Positions 49,317-58,099 of a DNA stretch of 64,000 nucleotides are shown one piece after another. The position numbers were made by a program, and so were the translations under genes. The stretch is taken from NCBI GenBank assembly GCA_934456435.1, contig CAKSHH010000006.1:62001-126000 (forward strand). Reading direction: 5' to 3'. The notes under the pieces were generated by a model that saw only the letters and a list, made by a program, of their open reading frames with translations, was not told where the DNA came from and did not search any database. Position 1 is the first letter of the stretch, and each line of letters opens with the position of its first letter. The stretch comes from an uncultured Eubacteriales bacterium (GTDB lineage: Bacteria > Bacillota > Clostridia > Oscillospirales > Acutalibacteraceae).

Positions 49317-50648
49317 ATGGCAATCAAACTTTCGGATCACTTCACATATTCTCGTCTTTTGCGGTTTGTCTTTCCGTCAATTGTGATGATGATATTCACC
49401 TCCGTTTACGGAGTGGTTGACGGACTTTTTGTATCAAACTTTGCCGGAAAGACAGCTTTCGCTTCCATAAACCTGGTTATGCCGTTTGTCATGATTCTCG
49501 GCGGCATCGGCTTTATGATAGGCACGGGCGGTACGGCTCTCGTGTCAAAGGTTCTCGGCGAGGGCGACAAAGAAAAAGCGAACAAATACTTCACCATGAT
49601 GATTATTTTCACCCTCCTGCTCGGAGTAATTCTTTCCGTTGTCGGAGTTACTGCAATGCCGTGGGTCGCACGTTTTCTCGGCGCAACGGAGGAAATGATG
49701 GCGGACTGTGTCCTTTACGGCAGGATCGTTACGGGTTTTACAGTCGCGTTCATGCTTCAGAATGTTTTTCAAAGCTTTCTGATAGCCGCGGAAAAACCGA
49801 GACTCGGACTTTTGGCAACAGTCTTTGCAGGCTGTTCCAATATGGTGCTCGACGCTCTGTTCATAATCGTTTTCAAGTGGGGCGTTGCCGGCGCGGCGAT
49901 CGCCACGGGAATAAGCCAATGTGTCGGCGGTATCTTTCCGCTGATTTATTTTTCAAGGAAGAACTCAAGCCTTTTGCGGCTCACCAAAACCAAGCTGGAA
50001 ATAAAGCCGCTTCTGAACGCCTGCGGCAATGGCTCTTCGGAGCTTATGAGCAACATTTCCTCGTCCGTCGTAAGTATGATATATAATTTTCAGCTTATGA
50101 AATACATCGGTGAGGACGGCGTTTCAGCTTACGGCGTGCTGATGTATGTTCAGTTTGTTTTCGTTGCAATCTATATCGGATATGCAATCGGCTGCGCTCC
50201 GATAACAGGCTACCACTTCGGTGCACAGAACCACGGCGAACTTAAAAATATGCTGAGAAAAAGTACATTTCTCAGCGCGGTTTCGGGTGTTGTACTGACT
50301 GTGCTTGCGATCGTTCTTTCATCGCCGCTGGCAAAGATTTTTGTCGGTTACGACGAGGGGCTTTACGAACTGACAAGGCACGCTTTCAGGCTCTTTGCAT
50401 ATTCGTTCCTGCTTGCCGGCTTCAACATTTTCACTTCGTCGTTCTTTACCGCGCTCAACAACGGTGCTGTTTCGGCGGCAATATCGTTTATGCGAACGCT
50501 GATTTTCCAGACCTCTTCGGTTCTGATACTTCCGCTGTTCCTCGGTGTGGACGGAATATGGTGGGCAATCTCGGTTGCGGAGGTTTTTGCATTCGTTCTC
50601 TCCATCATCTTCCTTTTCGCCAAGCGCAAAAAATATCATTATATGTAA
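49317..50648 (+). CDS. MATE-family multidrug efflux transporter
   Basis: A 443-residue protein with twelve hydrophobic helices in two homologous halves. VDGLFVSNFAGKTAFASINL (about 31) and GTGGTALVSKVLGEGDKEKAN (about 65) are the conserved opening of the NorM/MepA branch. It exports organic cations with Na+ or H+ influx. It forms a two-gene operon with the MarR regulator, ended by a terminator at 50659. GAGG precedes ATG 49317. Confidence 0.93.
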   Translation: MAIKLSDHFTYSRLLRFVFPSIVMMIFTSVYGVVDGLFVSNFAGKTAFASINLVMPFVMILGGIGFMIGTGGTALVSKVLGEGDKEKANKYFTMMIIFTLLLGVILSVVGVTAMPWVARFLGATEEMMADCVLYGRIVTGFTVAFMLQNVFQSFLIAAEKPRLGLLATVFAGCSNMVLDALFIIVFKWGVAGAAIATGISQCVGGIFPLIYFSRKNSSLLRLTKTKLEIKPLLNACGNGSSELMSNISSSVVSMIYNFQLMKYIGEDGVSAYGVLMYVQFVFVAIYIGYAIGCAPITGYHFGAQNHGELKNMLRKSTFLSAVSGVVLTVLAIVLSSPLAKIFVGYDEGLYELTRHAFRLFAYSFLLAGFNIFTSSFFTALNNGAVSAAISFMRTLIFQTSSVLILPLFLGVDGIWWAISVAEVFAFVLSIIFLFAKRKKYHYM

Positions 50649-50658
50649 CCATACAATA

Positions 50659-50704
50659 AAAAAGCAGAGACTTTCCAATCGGTCGGAAAATCTCTGCTTT
50701 ATTT
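50659..50704. terminator. Bidirectional terminator
   Basis: AAAGCAGAGA and TCTCTGCTTT, with inner TTTCC/GGAAA pairing and T-runs outside on both strands, separate the MATE gene from the convergent ABC operon. Confidence 0.85.
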
Positions 50705-50712
50705 TTTGTTAA

Positions 50713-51459
50713 TTAAAGAACCTTGTTGAAGAAATCAATCGCTCTCGGCTCTTTCGGGTTGAGGATAACCTCCTGCGGAGTGCCCTCCTCGATGATATAG
50801 CCGTCATCAATGAAAAGTACACGATCGGCAACCTCACGGGCAAAACCGATTTCATGCGTAACGATCGCCATAGTCATACCCTCTGCCGCAAGATCCTTCA
50901 TAACCTGGAGAACCTCGCCGACCATTTCGGGGTCGAGCGCCGAAGTAGGCTCATCAAAAAGCATGATATCGGGATTCATGCAAAGCGAACGGGCGATTGC
51001 AACTCTCTGCTTCTGTCCGCCGGAAAGCTGATGGGGATAAGCTTCCGCCTTGTCCTCCAGTCCGACCTTTTTGAGCATTGCCATTGCTTCCTCTTTTGCC
51101 TTGTCCTTGCTCGCCTTTTTGAGCTGAACGGGAGCCAGCATAAGGTTTTGGATAACATTGAGGTTGTTAAAAAGGTTGAAGTGCTGGAACACCATACCGA
51201 TGTTCTCGCGAATCTTGTTGAGGTCTGCTTTCTTGTCGGTAATAGTCTGACCGTCAACGATTATCTCGCCGCCCGTCGGCTCTTCAAGGCGGTTTATGCA
51301 GCGCAGAAACGTTGATTTACCGCTGCCCGACGGTCCGAGAATGACGACAACCTCGCCCTCGTAAATATCGGTTGAGATATCCTTGATAACCTCCAAATGT
51401 CCGAAGTTCTTTTTGAGATGTGAAACGTGAATTTTAACGTTGTTTTTATTTACGGCCAC
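50713..51459 (-). CDS. Polar amino-acid ABC transporter, ATP-binding protein
   Basis: A 248-residue ATPase of the GlnQ/HisP family. Walker A LGPSGSGKSTFLRCIN (about 42), Q-loop VFQHFNLFNNLNV, signature LSGGQKQRVAIARSL (about 141), Walker B MLFDEPTSALDPE (about 162) and the switch IVTHEIGFARE are canonical. It powers uptake of a polar amino acid with the permease (14-base overlap) and binding protein upstream. The substrate (Gln, Cys, His or Arg) cannot be fixed. Confidence 0.95.
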   Translation of the reverse strand: MAVNKNNVKIHVSHLKKNFGHLEVIKDISTDIYEGEVVVILGPSGSGKSTFLRCINRLEEPTGGEIIVDGQTITDKKADLNKIRENIGMVFQHFNLFNNLNVIQNLMLAPVQLKKASKDKAKEEAMAMLKKVGLEDKAEAYPHQLSGGQKQRVAIARSLCMNPDIMLFDEPTSALDPEMVGEVLQVMKDLAAEGMTMAIVTHEIGFAREVADRVLFIDDGYIIEEGTPQEVILNPKEPRAIDFFNKVL

Positions 51460-52117
51460 GGTTCATCCTCCTCTCAAGAGCCTTAGCAATCTTGGAAAGT
51501 ATTGTGATAACGATAAGGTACATCAAACCAACAAGGAACCATACCTGGAACGACTTAAAGTTGATCGCAATAACATTCTGGGCGGCATTTACAAGCTCTG
51601 GGAAACCGATAACGGAAAGAATCGAGGTATCCTTGAGCGTGATAATAAACTGGTTGATGATGCTCGGTATCATCGTGCGGATAGCCTGCGGAAGTACGAC
51701 CTTCTGCATTGCTTTCCAATATGGAATACCGAGGCTTCTTGCCGCCTCCATCTGTCCGACATCAACGGACTGTATTCCTGCACGGATGATCTCCGACATA
51801 TATGCGCCGCAGTTGAGCGAAAGACAGATTATACCTGCCTGCAATGCGGTGAATGTAAATGTGCTGTGGAAAAAGTTTTTCAAAGCGTAAGGTATACCGA
51901 AGAAAACGAAGAAAGCAAGAACGATCATCGGAACGCCGCGGATAATATCAACAAACACCTGCGCGATGATATTGCATACCTTACTTTTAAGCACGCTGAG
52001 CATACCGAAGATGAGACCGATGACGCTTGCGAAAATCAGGCTGTAAAAAGCCATGATAAGCGTCTGTCCCATCGCCTCAAGCAGCAGCTTGCCGTAAACC
52101 GAAATTATATCTGCCAT
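51446..52117 (-). CDS. Polar amino-acid ABC transporter, permease
   Basis: A 223-residue membrane protein with about five helices. The EAA loop EAARSLGIPYWKAMQKVVLPQAIRTMIP-type segment (about 125) is typical of the HisM/GlnP family (only part quoted: ARSLGIPYWKAMQKVVLPQ). It probably works as a homodimer because only one permease gene is present. It overlaps the ATPase gene by 14 bases. Confidence 0.93.
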   Translation of the reverse strand: MADIISVYGKLLLEAMGQTLIMAFYSLIFASVIGLIFGMLSVLKSKVCNIIAQVFVDIIRGVPMIVLAFFVFFGIPYALKNFFHSTFTFTALQAGIICLSLNCGAYMSEIIRAGIQSVDVGQMEAARSLGIPYWKAMQKVVLPQAIRTMIPSIINQFIITLKDTSILSVIGFPELVNAAQNVIAINFKSFQVWFLVGLMYLIVITILSKIAKALERRMNRGRK

Positions 52118-52182
52118 TTAGCGGACTCCTTTTGACAACAGCAGGGCATCTTTGCAGACGCCCCACCGCTCATTTTTTAAAA
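52118..52182 (-). other. Intercistronic hairpin between binding-protein and permease genes
   Basis: On the complement strand GGGGCGTCT and AGATGCCC pair around a short loop 14 bases after the binding-protein stop. No long T-run follows, so it probably trims or attenuates the mRNA, allowing more binding protein than permease. Confidence 0.45.
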
Positions 52183-52959
52183 TTAGCCAACGTACTTGTC
52201 GATGATTTCCTGGTACTTGCCGTTTGCCTTAATGTTCTTAAGACCTGCGTTGAACATATCAAGAAATTCCTGATTAGCGGAATTGAAGATTGCAAGACCG
52301 TAATCATTACCCTCGCTGGCTGTGTTGTCAAGAACCTTGAGTGCAAGCTTGCCGTTCTTGATGGAGTCCTTCATGATCGGTGTATCCTCGAAGCAAGCAA
52401 CTGCCTGACCGCCGATAACTGCCTGATACATTGTCGGAGAATCCTTGAACGAAGCGATTGTAAAGCCGTACTTATCCTTGAGGCTGTTTGCATAGTCGGC
52501 ACCCATTGTACCTGTCTTAACGGCAACCTGCTTGCCCTTAAGATCCTCAAAGCCCTTGATTGTGGAATCAGCGGCAACTGTCATTGTCTGTGTGCAGTGA
52601 TAATATCCGTCGGAGAAAATCCAGCCCTCACTCTTACGCTTCTCTGTGATAGAAGCACCTGCGATCATGGCGTCTGCCTGACCTGCCTGGCATGCTGCGA
52701 TAGATGCGTCCCAGCCGACGCTGTTAAGCTCATACTTGAAGCCCTGATCCTCAGCGACAGCGGCAAGAATCTCAACGTCGATACCGACGAGATTACCCGA
52801 AGCATCCGTATACTCGAACGGTCTGAATACCGTGTCGGTTGAAATCTTCCATACTTTTTCGTCTGTCTTGTCGTTTCCCTTTGTGCCGCAGCCTGCAAAG
52901 AGACAGAACATTGTGGCAACACAGAGGAGAATTGCGAGTACCTTTTTCATAAAACTCAA
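52183..52959 (-). CDS. Polar amino-acid ABC transporter, substrate-binding lipoprotein
   Basis: A 258-residue protein with a lipoprotein signal (MKKVLAILLCVATMFCLFAGC, lipobox LFAGC). The family-3 solute-binding signature is FEYTDASGNLVGIDVEILAA (about 49), with the ligand pocket around DAMIAGASITEKRKSEGW (about 95). It captures an amino acid outside the membrane. First gene of the binding protein-permease-ATPase operon, with a promoter at 53000-53028. Confidence 0.94.
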   Translation of the reverse strand: MSFMKKVLAILLCVATMFCLFAGCGTKGNDKTDEKVWKISTDTVFRPFEYTDASGNLVGIDVEILAAVAEDQGFKYELNSVGWDASIAACQAGQADAMIAGASITEKRKSEGWIFSDGYYHCTQTMTVAADSTIKGFEDLKGKQVAVKTGTMGADYANSLKDKYGFTIASFKDSPTMYQAVIGGQAVACFEDTPIMKDSIKNGKLALKVLDNTASEGNDYGLAIFNSANQEFLDMFNAGLKNIKANGKYQEIIDKYVG

Positions 52960-52999
52960 ATCCTTTCAATTATTGATTCGCAAAAAATAATACAGGGAT

Positions 53000-53028
53000 A
53001 GTTTAATCTAAAATTACAAATTAGTCAA
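53000..53028 (-). promoter_or_regulatory. Promoter of the amino-acid ABC operon
   Basis: On the complement strand TTGACT (53028-53023), a 17-base spacer and TAAACT (53005-53000), 40 bases before the start. Confidence 0.6.
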
Positions 53029-53108
53029 GACTAAATGAGATATATCTGACAGTTTTTTAACATTTTTTACTCAAAACGACAGTCTTGCACTGTCTTTAAT
53101 CACTAAGG

Positions 53109-53137
53109 TTGACTTTTGGGGACATCGGCGTTATGAT
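53109..53137 (+). promoter_or_regulatory. Promoter of the GNAT gene
   Basis: TTGACT (53109-53114), a 17-base spacer and TATGAT (53132-53137), 26 bases before the start codon. Confidence 0.55.
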
Positions 53138-53163
53138 TTTCCAGATAAAATGAGGTGATTTAT

Positions 53164-53655
53164 ATGAAAAATATTACAATAAGGCAGTATACCGAATCAG
53201 ACATTCCTGCAATGCGTAAAATTTGGAACGAAGTTGTCCGCGAGGGCAAGGCTTTTCCGCAGGAAGACGAACTGACAGCCGAGGGAGCCGCAGCATTTTT
53301 CGCTCAGCAAACCTGCTGCGGAGTTGCCGTCGATGAAGATGAAAATGTTTACGGACTTTATATCCTGCACCCGAACAATGTCGGCAGATGCGGACACATT
53401 GCAAACGCAAGCTACGCTGTCTCGTCTCAGAGTCGCGGACTGCACATCGGTGAAAAGCTGGTGCGCGATTGCATTGCCGAATCCGAAAAGCACGGATTTA
53501 GGGTTCTCCAGTTCAATGCCGTCGTTGCAACAAACATCCACGCCCGTCACCTTTACGAGCGTATCGGATTCAAGCAGCTCGGCACCATTCCCGGCGGCTT
53601 TCGTATGCCCGACGGACATTATGAGGACATCTGCCCGTACTACATTGAGGTTTAA
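53164..53655 (+). CDS. GNAT-family N-acetyltransferase
   Basis: A 163-residue acetyltransferase. ITIRQYTESDIPAMRKIWNE is the usual start, HIANASYAVSSQSRGLHIGEKL (about 80-102) contains the acetyl-CoA loop (R-G-x-x-I/H-G), and ARHLYERIGFKQLGTIPGGF (about 128) the C-terminal signature. It resembles phosphinothricin/L-amino acid acetyltransferases in layout, but the substrate is unknown. ATG 53164 follows GAGGTG; it stands alone. Confidence 0.85.
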   Translation: MKNITIRQYTESDIPAMRKIWNEVVREGKAFPQEDELTAEGAAAFFAQQTCCGVAVDEDENVYGLYILHPNNVGRCGHIANASYAVSSQSRGLHIGEKLVRDCIAESEKHGFRVLQFNAVVATNIHARHLYERIGFKQLGTIPGGFRMPDGHYEDICPYYIEV

Positions 53656-53699
53656 CCGATTTCAATCGACCTTAAAACTGAAAATATTACTTATTCTCA

Positions 53700-53728
53700 T
53701 TGACATTGTATTATAAAAATATTATAAT
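53700..53728 (+). promoter_or_regulatory. purA promoter
   Basis: TTGACA (53700-53705), a 17-base spacer and TATAAT (53723-53728): full consensus. No PurR box or purine riboswitch is evident in the 50-base leader. Confidence 0.8.
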
Positions 53729-53777
53729 TATTCTGTTTGGAACGGAGGTTCCATATCTCATTTGGAGGTGCTTTACA

Positions 53778-55052
53778 TTGGTAAGAGCAATAGTCGGCGC
53801 TAACTGGGGCGACGAGGGTAAAGGTAAAATCACAGATATGTTTGCGTCTAAGGCGGATGTAGTTATCCGTTTCCAGGGCGGTGCAAACGCAGGTCACACA
53901 ATTATCAACGATTACGGAAAGTTTGCTTTGCATCTTCTTCCGTCCGGCGTGTGCCATCCCGAAATCACGAACATTATCGGTAACGGCGTGGCTCTCGACA
54001 TTCCCAAGCTTGTCAAGGAAATCAACGACGTAACGTCAAAGGGCGTTCCTCAGCCGAAGCTCCTTGTTTCGGACAGAGCGCAGATCATGATGCCCTATCA
54101 CGTTCTTCTTGACACTTACGAGGAGGAGCGTCTTGCGGACAAGCAATTCGGCTCAACAAAATCAGGTATTGCACCGTTTTATTCGGACAAATATGCTAAG
54201 ATCGGATTCCAGGTCTGCGATCTGTTCTATCCCGACGAGCTCAAAGAAAAGCTCACAAGCGTTTGCGAAGTAAAAAATCTTCTACTTGAGCACGTTTATC
54301 ATAAACCTCTCCTTGATGTTGACGAGCTGTTCAACACACTCATGGAGTACAAAGAGATGATCGAGCCTTATGTTGCCGACACAGGCGCATTTATCCGTCA
54401 GGCTATCAAGGACGGCAAAGAAATTCTCCTTGAGGGTCAGCTCGGTTCACTCAAGGATCCCGATTTCGGTATCTACCCGATGGTTACATCGTCATCAACT
54501 CTTGCCGGCTACGGTGCGGTAGGCGCAGGCATTCCGGCTCACGAGATCAAGGATATCATCACGGTCACAAAGGCTTATTCCTCAGCAGTCGGCGCAGGCG
54601 AATTTGTCAGCGAGATTTTCGGCGAGGAAGCCGATAAGATGCGTAATCACGGCGGCGACGCAGGTGAATACGGCGCAACAACGGGCCGTCCACGTCGTAT
54701 GGGTTGGTTCGACTGCGTTGCAACACGCTACGGTGTAGCCGTTCAGGGCGCAACTCAGGTTTGCCTGACCGCTCTTGACTGCTTGAGCTATCTTGATGAG
54801 ATCAAAGTCTGCACAGGCTATGAGATTGACGGAGAGATCGTCAAAGATTTCCCGAACACTCACCTTCTCAAGAAAGCAAAGCCGGTTCTCGTAACGCTTC
54901 CCGGTTTCAAGTGCGACATCAGAGGAATCAAAGAGTTCGACAAGCTTCCGAAAGAGGCTCAGGACTATGTTCTCTTCATTGAAAAGGAAATCGGTGTGCC
55001 AATCACAATGGTATCCAACGGTCCGAAGAGAGAAGAAATTATTTATAGATGA
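53778..55052 (+). CDS. purA: Adenylosuccinate synthetase
   Basis: A 424-residue enzyme, standard length, forming adenylosuccinate from IMP, Asp and GTP, the first step to AMP. VRAIVGANWGDEGKGKITDM holds the GTP loop and catalytic Asp (about 12), FQGGANAGHTI the catalytic His (about 41), and EFGATTGRPRRMGWFD-like sequence (seen as YGATTGRPRRMGWFD, about 295) the Asp/IMP loop. TTG 53778 is the start because GGAGG lies 9 bases before it and the homologous N-terminus begins there. guaA follows at 73 bases. Confidence 0.97.
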   Translation: MVRAIVGANWGDEGKGKITDMFASKADVVIRFQGGANAGHTIINDYGKFALHLLPSGVCHPEITNIIGNGVALDIPKLVKEINDVTSKGVPQPKLLVSDRAQIMMPYHVLLDTYEEERLADKQFGSTKSGIAPFYSDKYAKIGFQVCDLFYPDELKEKLTSVCEVKNLLLEHVYHKPLLDVDELFNTLMEYKEMIEPYVADTGAFIRQAIKDGKEILLEGQLGSLKDPDFGIYPMVTSSSTLAGYGAVGAGIPAHEIKDIITVTKAYSSAVGAGEFVSEIFGEEADKMRNHGGDAGEYGATTGRPRRMGWFDCVATRYGVAVQGATQVCLTALDCLSYLDEIKVCTGYEIDGEIVKDFPNTHLLKKAKPVLVTLPGFKCDIRGIKEFDKLPKEAQDYVLFIEKEIGVPITMVSNGPKREEIIYR

Positions 55053-55063
55053 ATAAATTTACT

Positions 55064-55103
55064 GTCGTGTTACTGACTTCAAAAGATGTGACACGGCAGT
55101 CAC
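55064..55103 (+). other. Hairpin between purA and guaA
   Basis: ACTGTCGTGTTAC and GTGACACGGCAGT pair imperfectly around a 14-base loop, 22 bases before guaA. No T-run follows, so it is more likely an RNA-processing or attenuation structure than a terminator. Confidence 0.5.
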
Positions 55104-55125
55104 TATCTAAGAAAGGACGAAAAGA

Positions 55126-56676
55126 ATGAACGAAAAAATACTTGTCCTCGATTTCGGCGGACAGTACAATCAGCTCATCGCCCGCAGAGTCCGTGACTTC
55201 AATGTTTACGCCGAGATTCTCCCCTACACCACCGACCTTGAGACAATCAAGGCAAACGGATACAAGGGAATCATCTTCACCGGCGGTCCGAACTCTGTTT
55301 TCGATATGGAATCACCCCACTACACCAAGGATATCCTTGACATCGGCGTACCGATTCTCGGTATATGCTACGGCTGTCAGCTCATCGCATGGATGGGCGA
55401 CGGCAAGGTTGCAACCGCTCCTGTTTCCGAATACGGCAAGATTGAGCTTCAGCTGAGCAAGGACAGCCTTCTTTGGGAGAATGTTCCCGAAAAGAGTGTT
55501 GTTTGGATGAGCCATACGGACTATATCTCCGAGCCGCCCAAGGGCTTTGAAATTATTGCAAAAACGGCTAACTGTCCCTGTGCCGCAATGCAGAACACGG
55601 CAAAGAAGCTTTATGCAGTTCAGTTCCACCCGGAGGTTACTCATTCAGAATACGGCAATCAGATACTCAGAAACTTTGTTTTCAATGTCTGCGGCTGTAC
55701 GGGCGACTGGAAAATGGACAGCTTCATTGACACGACGGTTGAAAAGCTCCGTGAAAAGATCGGCGACAAAAAGGTTGTTCTCGGTCTTTCCGGCGGCGTT
55801 GACAGCTCTGTTGCCGCCGCTCTCCTCAGCCGTGCGGTCGGCAAGCAGCTCACCTGCGTTTTTGTCGATCAGGGTCTCATGAGAAAAGATGAGGGCGACT
55901 TTGTTGAAAAGACATTCACTTCCCTCTTTGATATGAATTTTGTCCGCGTGAACTGCGGTGAGCACTTCCTTTCAATGCTCAAGGGCGTTGTTGATCCCGA
56001 ACAGAAGAGAAAAATTATCGGCACCGAGTTCTACAAGGTATTCTGGGACGAGGTAAGAAAGCAGGCAGACGACGGCTTCTTTGCACAGGGCACAATTTAC
56101 CCCGACAGAATTGAATCCGGCAAGGGCAAAAGCAAGGACAAGGCAAACACAGCCGTTATCAAAACTCATCACAATATGGTTGAGAAGCCGACGGACATTC
56201 AGTTCCTCGGAACAATCGAGCCGCTTCAGGATCTCTTCAAGGACGAAGTTCGCAAGGTCGGCGAAATGCTCGGTATTCCGCATGAGCTTGTATGGCGTCA
56301 GCCGTTCCCCGGTCCGGGTCTCGGCGTAAGAATTGTCGGCGACATCACGGCTGAAAAAATCAGGATTCTCCAGGACGCAGATTTTGTCCTCAGAGATGAG
56401 ATGGCAAAGAACGGCTATGAAAAGAACCTCAGCCAGTTCTTCTGCGTTTATACAGGCTCAAAGTCGGTCGGCGTTATGGGAGACCACAGAACATACGAAA
56501 ATGTTATCGCGATCCGCGCCGTCACAACCGACGACTTTATGACCGCAGACTGGGCAAGAATCCCGTATGATATCCTCGCAACCGTCTCCAACCGCATCAC
56601 CAACGAGGTCGACGGCGTCAACCGCATCGTCTATGACATTACCTCCAAACCCCCCGGAACGGTGGAGTGGGAATAA
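55126..56676 (+). CDS. guaA: GMP synthase (glutamine-hydrolysing)
   Basis: A 516-residue enzyme that aminates XMP to GMP. The class I amidotransferase domain has GICYGCQLIAWMG with the nucleophile Cys (about 84) and QFHPEVTHSEYG with His and Glu (about 167); the ATP pyrophosphatase loop is LGLSGGVDSSVAAALLS (about 220); the C-terminal dimer domain ends SKPPGTVEWE. The last ~100 bases differ in codon style from the rest (more C-ending codons), as expected if an integrated element supplied the 3' end. The following DNA is a mobile element, for which guaA 3' ends are a well-known target. Confidence 0.97.
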   Translation: MNEKILVLDFGGQYNQLIARRVRDFNVYAEILPYTTDLETIKANGYKGIIFTGGPNSVFDMESPHYTKDILDIGVPILGICYGCQLIAWMGDGKVATAPVSEYGKIELQLSKDSLLWENVPEKSVVWMSHTDYISEPPKGFEIIAKTANCPCAAMQNTAKKLYAVQFHPEVTHSEYGNQILRNFVFNVCGCTGDWKMDSFIDTTVEKLREKIGDKKVVLGLSGGVDSSVAAALLSRAVGKQLTCVFVDQGLMRKDEGDFVEKTFTSLFDMNFVRVNCGEHFLSMLKGVVDPEQKRKIIGTEFYKVFWDEVRKQADDGFFAQGTIYPDRIESGKGKSKDKANTAVIKTHHNMVEKPTDIQFLGTIEPLQDLFKDEVRKVGEMLGIPHELVWRQPFPGPGLGVRIVGDITAEKIRILQDADFVLRDEMAKNGYEKNLSQFFCVYTGSKSVGVMGDHRTYENVIAIRAVTTDDFMTADWARIPYDILATVSNRITNEVDGVNRIVYDITSKPPGTVEWE

Positions 56677-56690
56677 TTCCCGAAAGGCTG
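56578..56690. other. Probable attachment site (att) of the integrative element at the guaA 3' end
   Basis: Integrases of many genomic islands recombine in the last codons of guaA. Here the element's genes begin directly after guaA and an integrase lies 1.7 kb in, reading away. The core should lie in the segment coding for SKPPGTVEWE and its stop. The matching second copy would be past the right edge, so the exact core cannot be set from this window. Confidence 0.5.
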
Positions 56691-56775
56691 AAAAGCCTTG
56701 AAAATGCTGGACTTTTGCGTTACGGAACTGCCCCGTGACAACAAAATGACAACATTTTAGATTATCCAAGAATAA

Positions 56776-56818
56776 AGAGCTATCTGATTTCTGTTAGAGA
56801 AGTCAGATAGCTCTTTTT
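56776..56818. terminator. Terminator after guaA / att region
   Basis: AGAGCTATCTGA and TCAGATAGCTCT form a 12-bp stem followed by TTTTTGTTTT. It can serve both guaA and the convergent unknown gene. Confidence 0.85.
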
Positions 56819-56841
56819 GTTTTATTGTGTATTATTGCCGA

Positions 56842-57417
56842 TTACCATTTGATAAAGTCATAAGCCAAATTGCCGAGCTTTGATAACTCTAAATCCAAAG
56901 AAATTGCATTTAGTAGTTCTGTTATTTTTGCTTGACATTCCAGATACTGTTGCTCAGTAAGTTTGCTCCAAACGCAATCCTTAATATGAGCTTTTTTAAT
57001 AATGATACTGTCAAGAGGGCAGTCGCACGATGAAAAATCAGGAATGGATTTGTCTACAAATATCAAATCACTAAAAACATATAGATATTTGAAAGTCATA
57101 TTTATAAGTTTTTGAGCAAGTCCAAACCCGGTTACATAACGATTGCCATTGCCTATAGTATCATCACAAAACAACAACGAAATATCTTTAATAGTTTTTC
57201 TTGAAAACACAAAATTTGATTCAATAATAGCTCTGTTTGTAGCAAAGCAAATTTCATCTTTGTTATTCAGAAAAGAAGCGCTATAATAACGACCTGCCGT
57301 CATCATGTCTGAATATGCTAATTCAATGCACTTTTTTATCACTTCCGATGGGCAGTACTTGTTTGTTGATTGCCCCAATACAGAAGACTCTAAAAAGGAT
57401 TTTTTCCAGTCTGTCAT
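56842..57417 (-). CDS. Unknown protein of the integrative element
   Basis: A 191-residue soluble protein, predicted mixed helix. It begins with DWKKSFLESS and has YSASFLNNKDEICFATNRAI, GFGLAQKLINMTFKYLYVFS (about 110) and a Cys-bearing FSSCDCPLDSIII (about 141). I do not recognise a family. It follows the XRE repressor by 13 bases on the same strand, so it is probably co-expressed with the element's regulator. Such repressor partners include defence, toxin and ImmA-like peptidase genes, but no H-E-x-x-H motif is present here. Confidence 0.6.
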   Translation of the reverse strand: MTDWKKSFLESSVLGQSTNKYCPSEVIKKCIELAYSDMMTAGRYYSASFLNNKDEICFATNRAIIESNFVFSRKTIKDISLLFCDDTIGNGNRYVTGFGLAQKLINMTFKYLYVFSDLIFVDKSIPDFSSCDCPLDSIIIKKAHIKDCVWSKLTEQQYLECQAKITELLNAISLDLELSKLGNLAYDFIKW

Positions 57418-57430
57418 AAACTTTCTCCAT

Positions 57431-57961
57431 TTAGTCGTTGTTTAACCTATCCTTAAATGCTTTGGTAAGTGCATCGCTGAGCTGCTGGGACGGAACTTTC
57501 ACATAGCCGGAGGTTTCGTCATATTTCGGGTAGTTATAACGCCACTTGTCATAGTCCTCCCGGTTGATTTCTCCGTTGTGATATTTTTCGGCTTGTTCAG
57601 CCCACGCATAAATCATTTCTTCTACATTAGCAGAATTAGTTCCCCTTTTTGAATCGATATACATATAGACTTCATTATCCGTTTTTTTAACTGTAAGTCC
57701 ATAACAATCTTCTAAGGTAAATAACGTGTGCATAAGTCCAAGATAGCTGTCTATATCAGGAACAGTCAAAGCTGATGGAGAAACTTCAAGCGCTCCGGCA
57801 AGATTATTTATCAAATCAGACTTCGGAGTTCTTGACCCGGATTCATACTGCGCCATACGGATGTCAGCAGTCTTTTCCGGGAAGCCCACTCGCATACCAA
57901 GATATTTTTGTGTCATTCCTCTTAAATTTCTAAAAAATTTTATTCTTTCTCCGATTGCCAT
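57431..57961 (-). CDS. XRE-family repressor of the integrative element
   Basis: A 176-residue protein. The N-terminal 65 residues are a Cro/CI HTH: IGERIKFFRNLRGMTQKYLG, then RMAQYESGSRTPKSDLINNLA. The remainder (SYLGLMHTLFTLEDCYGLTV, KYHNGEINREDYDKWRYNYP) is a conserved C-terminal part found in regulators of Firmicute elements. It faces the excisionase/integrase operon across 245 bases that hold two 16-bp operator-like palindromes, so it probably represses excision and its own gene. ATG 57961 follows GGGGAG. Confidence 0.85.
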   Translation of the reverse strand: MAIGERIKFFRNLRGMTQKYLGMRVGFPEKTADIRMAQYESGSRTPKSDLINNLAGALEVSPSALTVPDIDSYLGLMHTLFTLEDCYGLTVKKTDNEVYMYIDSKRGTNSANVEEMIYAWAEQAEKYHNGEINREDYDKWRYNYPKYDETSGYVKVPSQQLSDALTKAFKDRLNND

Positions 57962-58002
57962 AGTATTACTCCCCTTAATTATTCATCGGCTGTGTATTGA
58001 TT

Positions 58003-58051
58003 TTAACATAAATGTTTAGTGGCAGTCAAGATAATTAAACAAAAGTGTTAA
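58003..58051. promoter_or_regulatory. Two operator-like palindromes for the XRE repressor
   Basis: TTAACATAAATGTTTA (58003-58018) and TAAACAAAAGTGTTAA (58036-58051) are inverted versions of one consensus, TTAACAYWWWTGTTTA, with centres 33 bases apart (three helical turns). They lie between the divergent repressor gene and the xis-int promoter. Confidence 0.5.
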
Positions 58052-58070
58052 ATATTTTTCTCCAAGTCCC

Positions 58071-58099
58071 TTGACTTTACTTAATTTGTTTAGTATAAT
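58071..58099 (+). promoter_or_regulatory. Promoter of the xis-int genes
   Basis: TTGACT (58071-58076), a 17-base spacer and TATAAT (58094-58099). It lies just downstream of the operator pair. The ~100-base leader to the GTG at 58207 is AT-rich with no clear structure. Confidence 0.7.

Noticed and set aside
51440..52135. 231-codon + strand ORF opposite the ABC permease
   Set aside because: Highly charged shadow of a canonical membrane permease.
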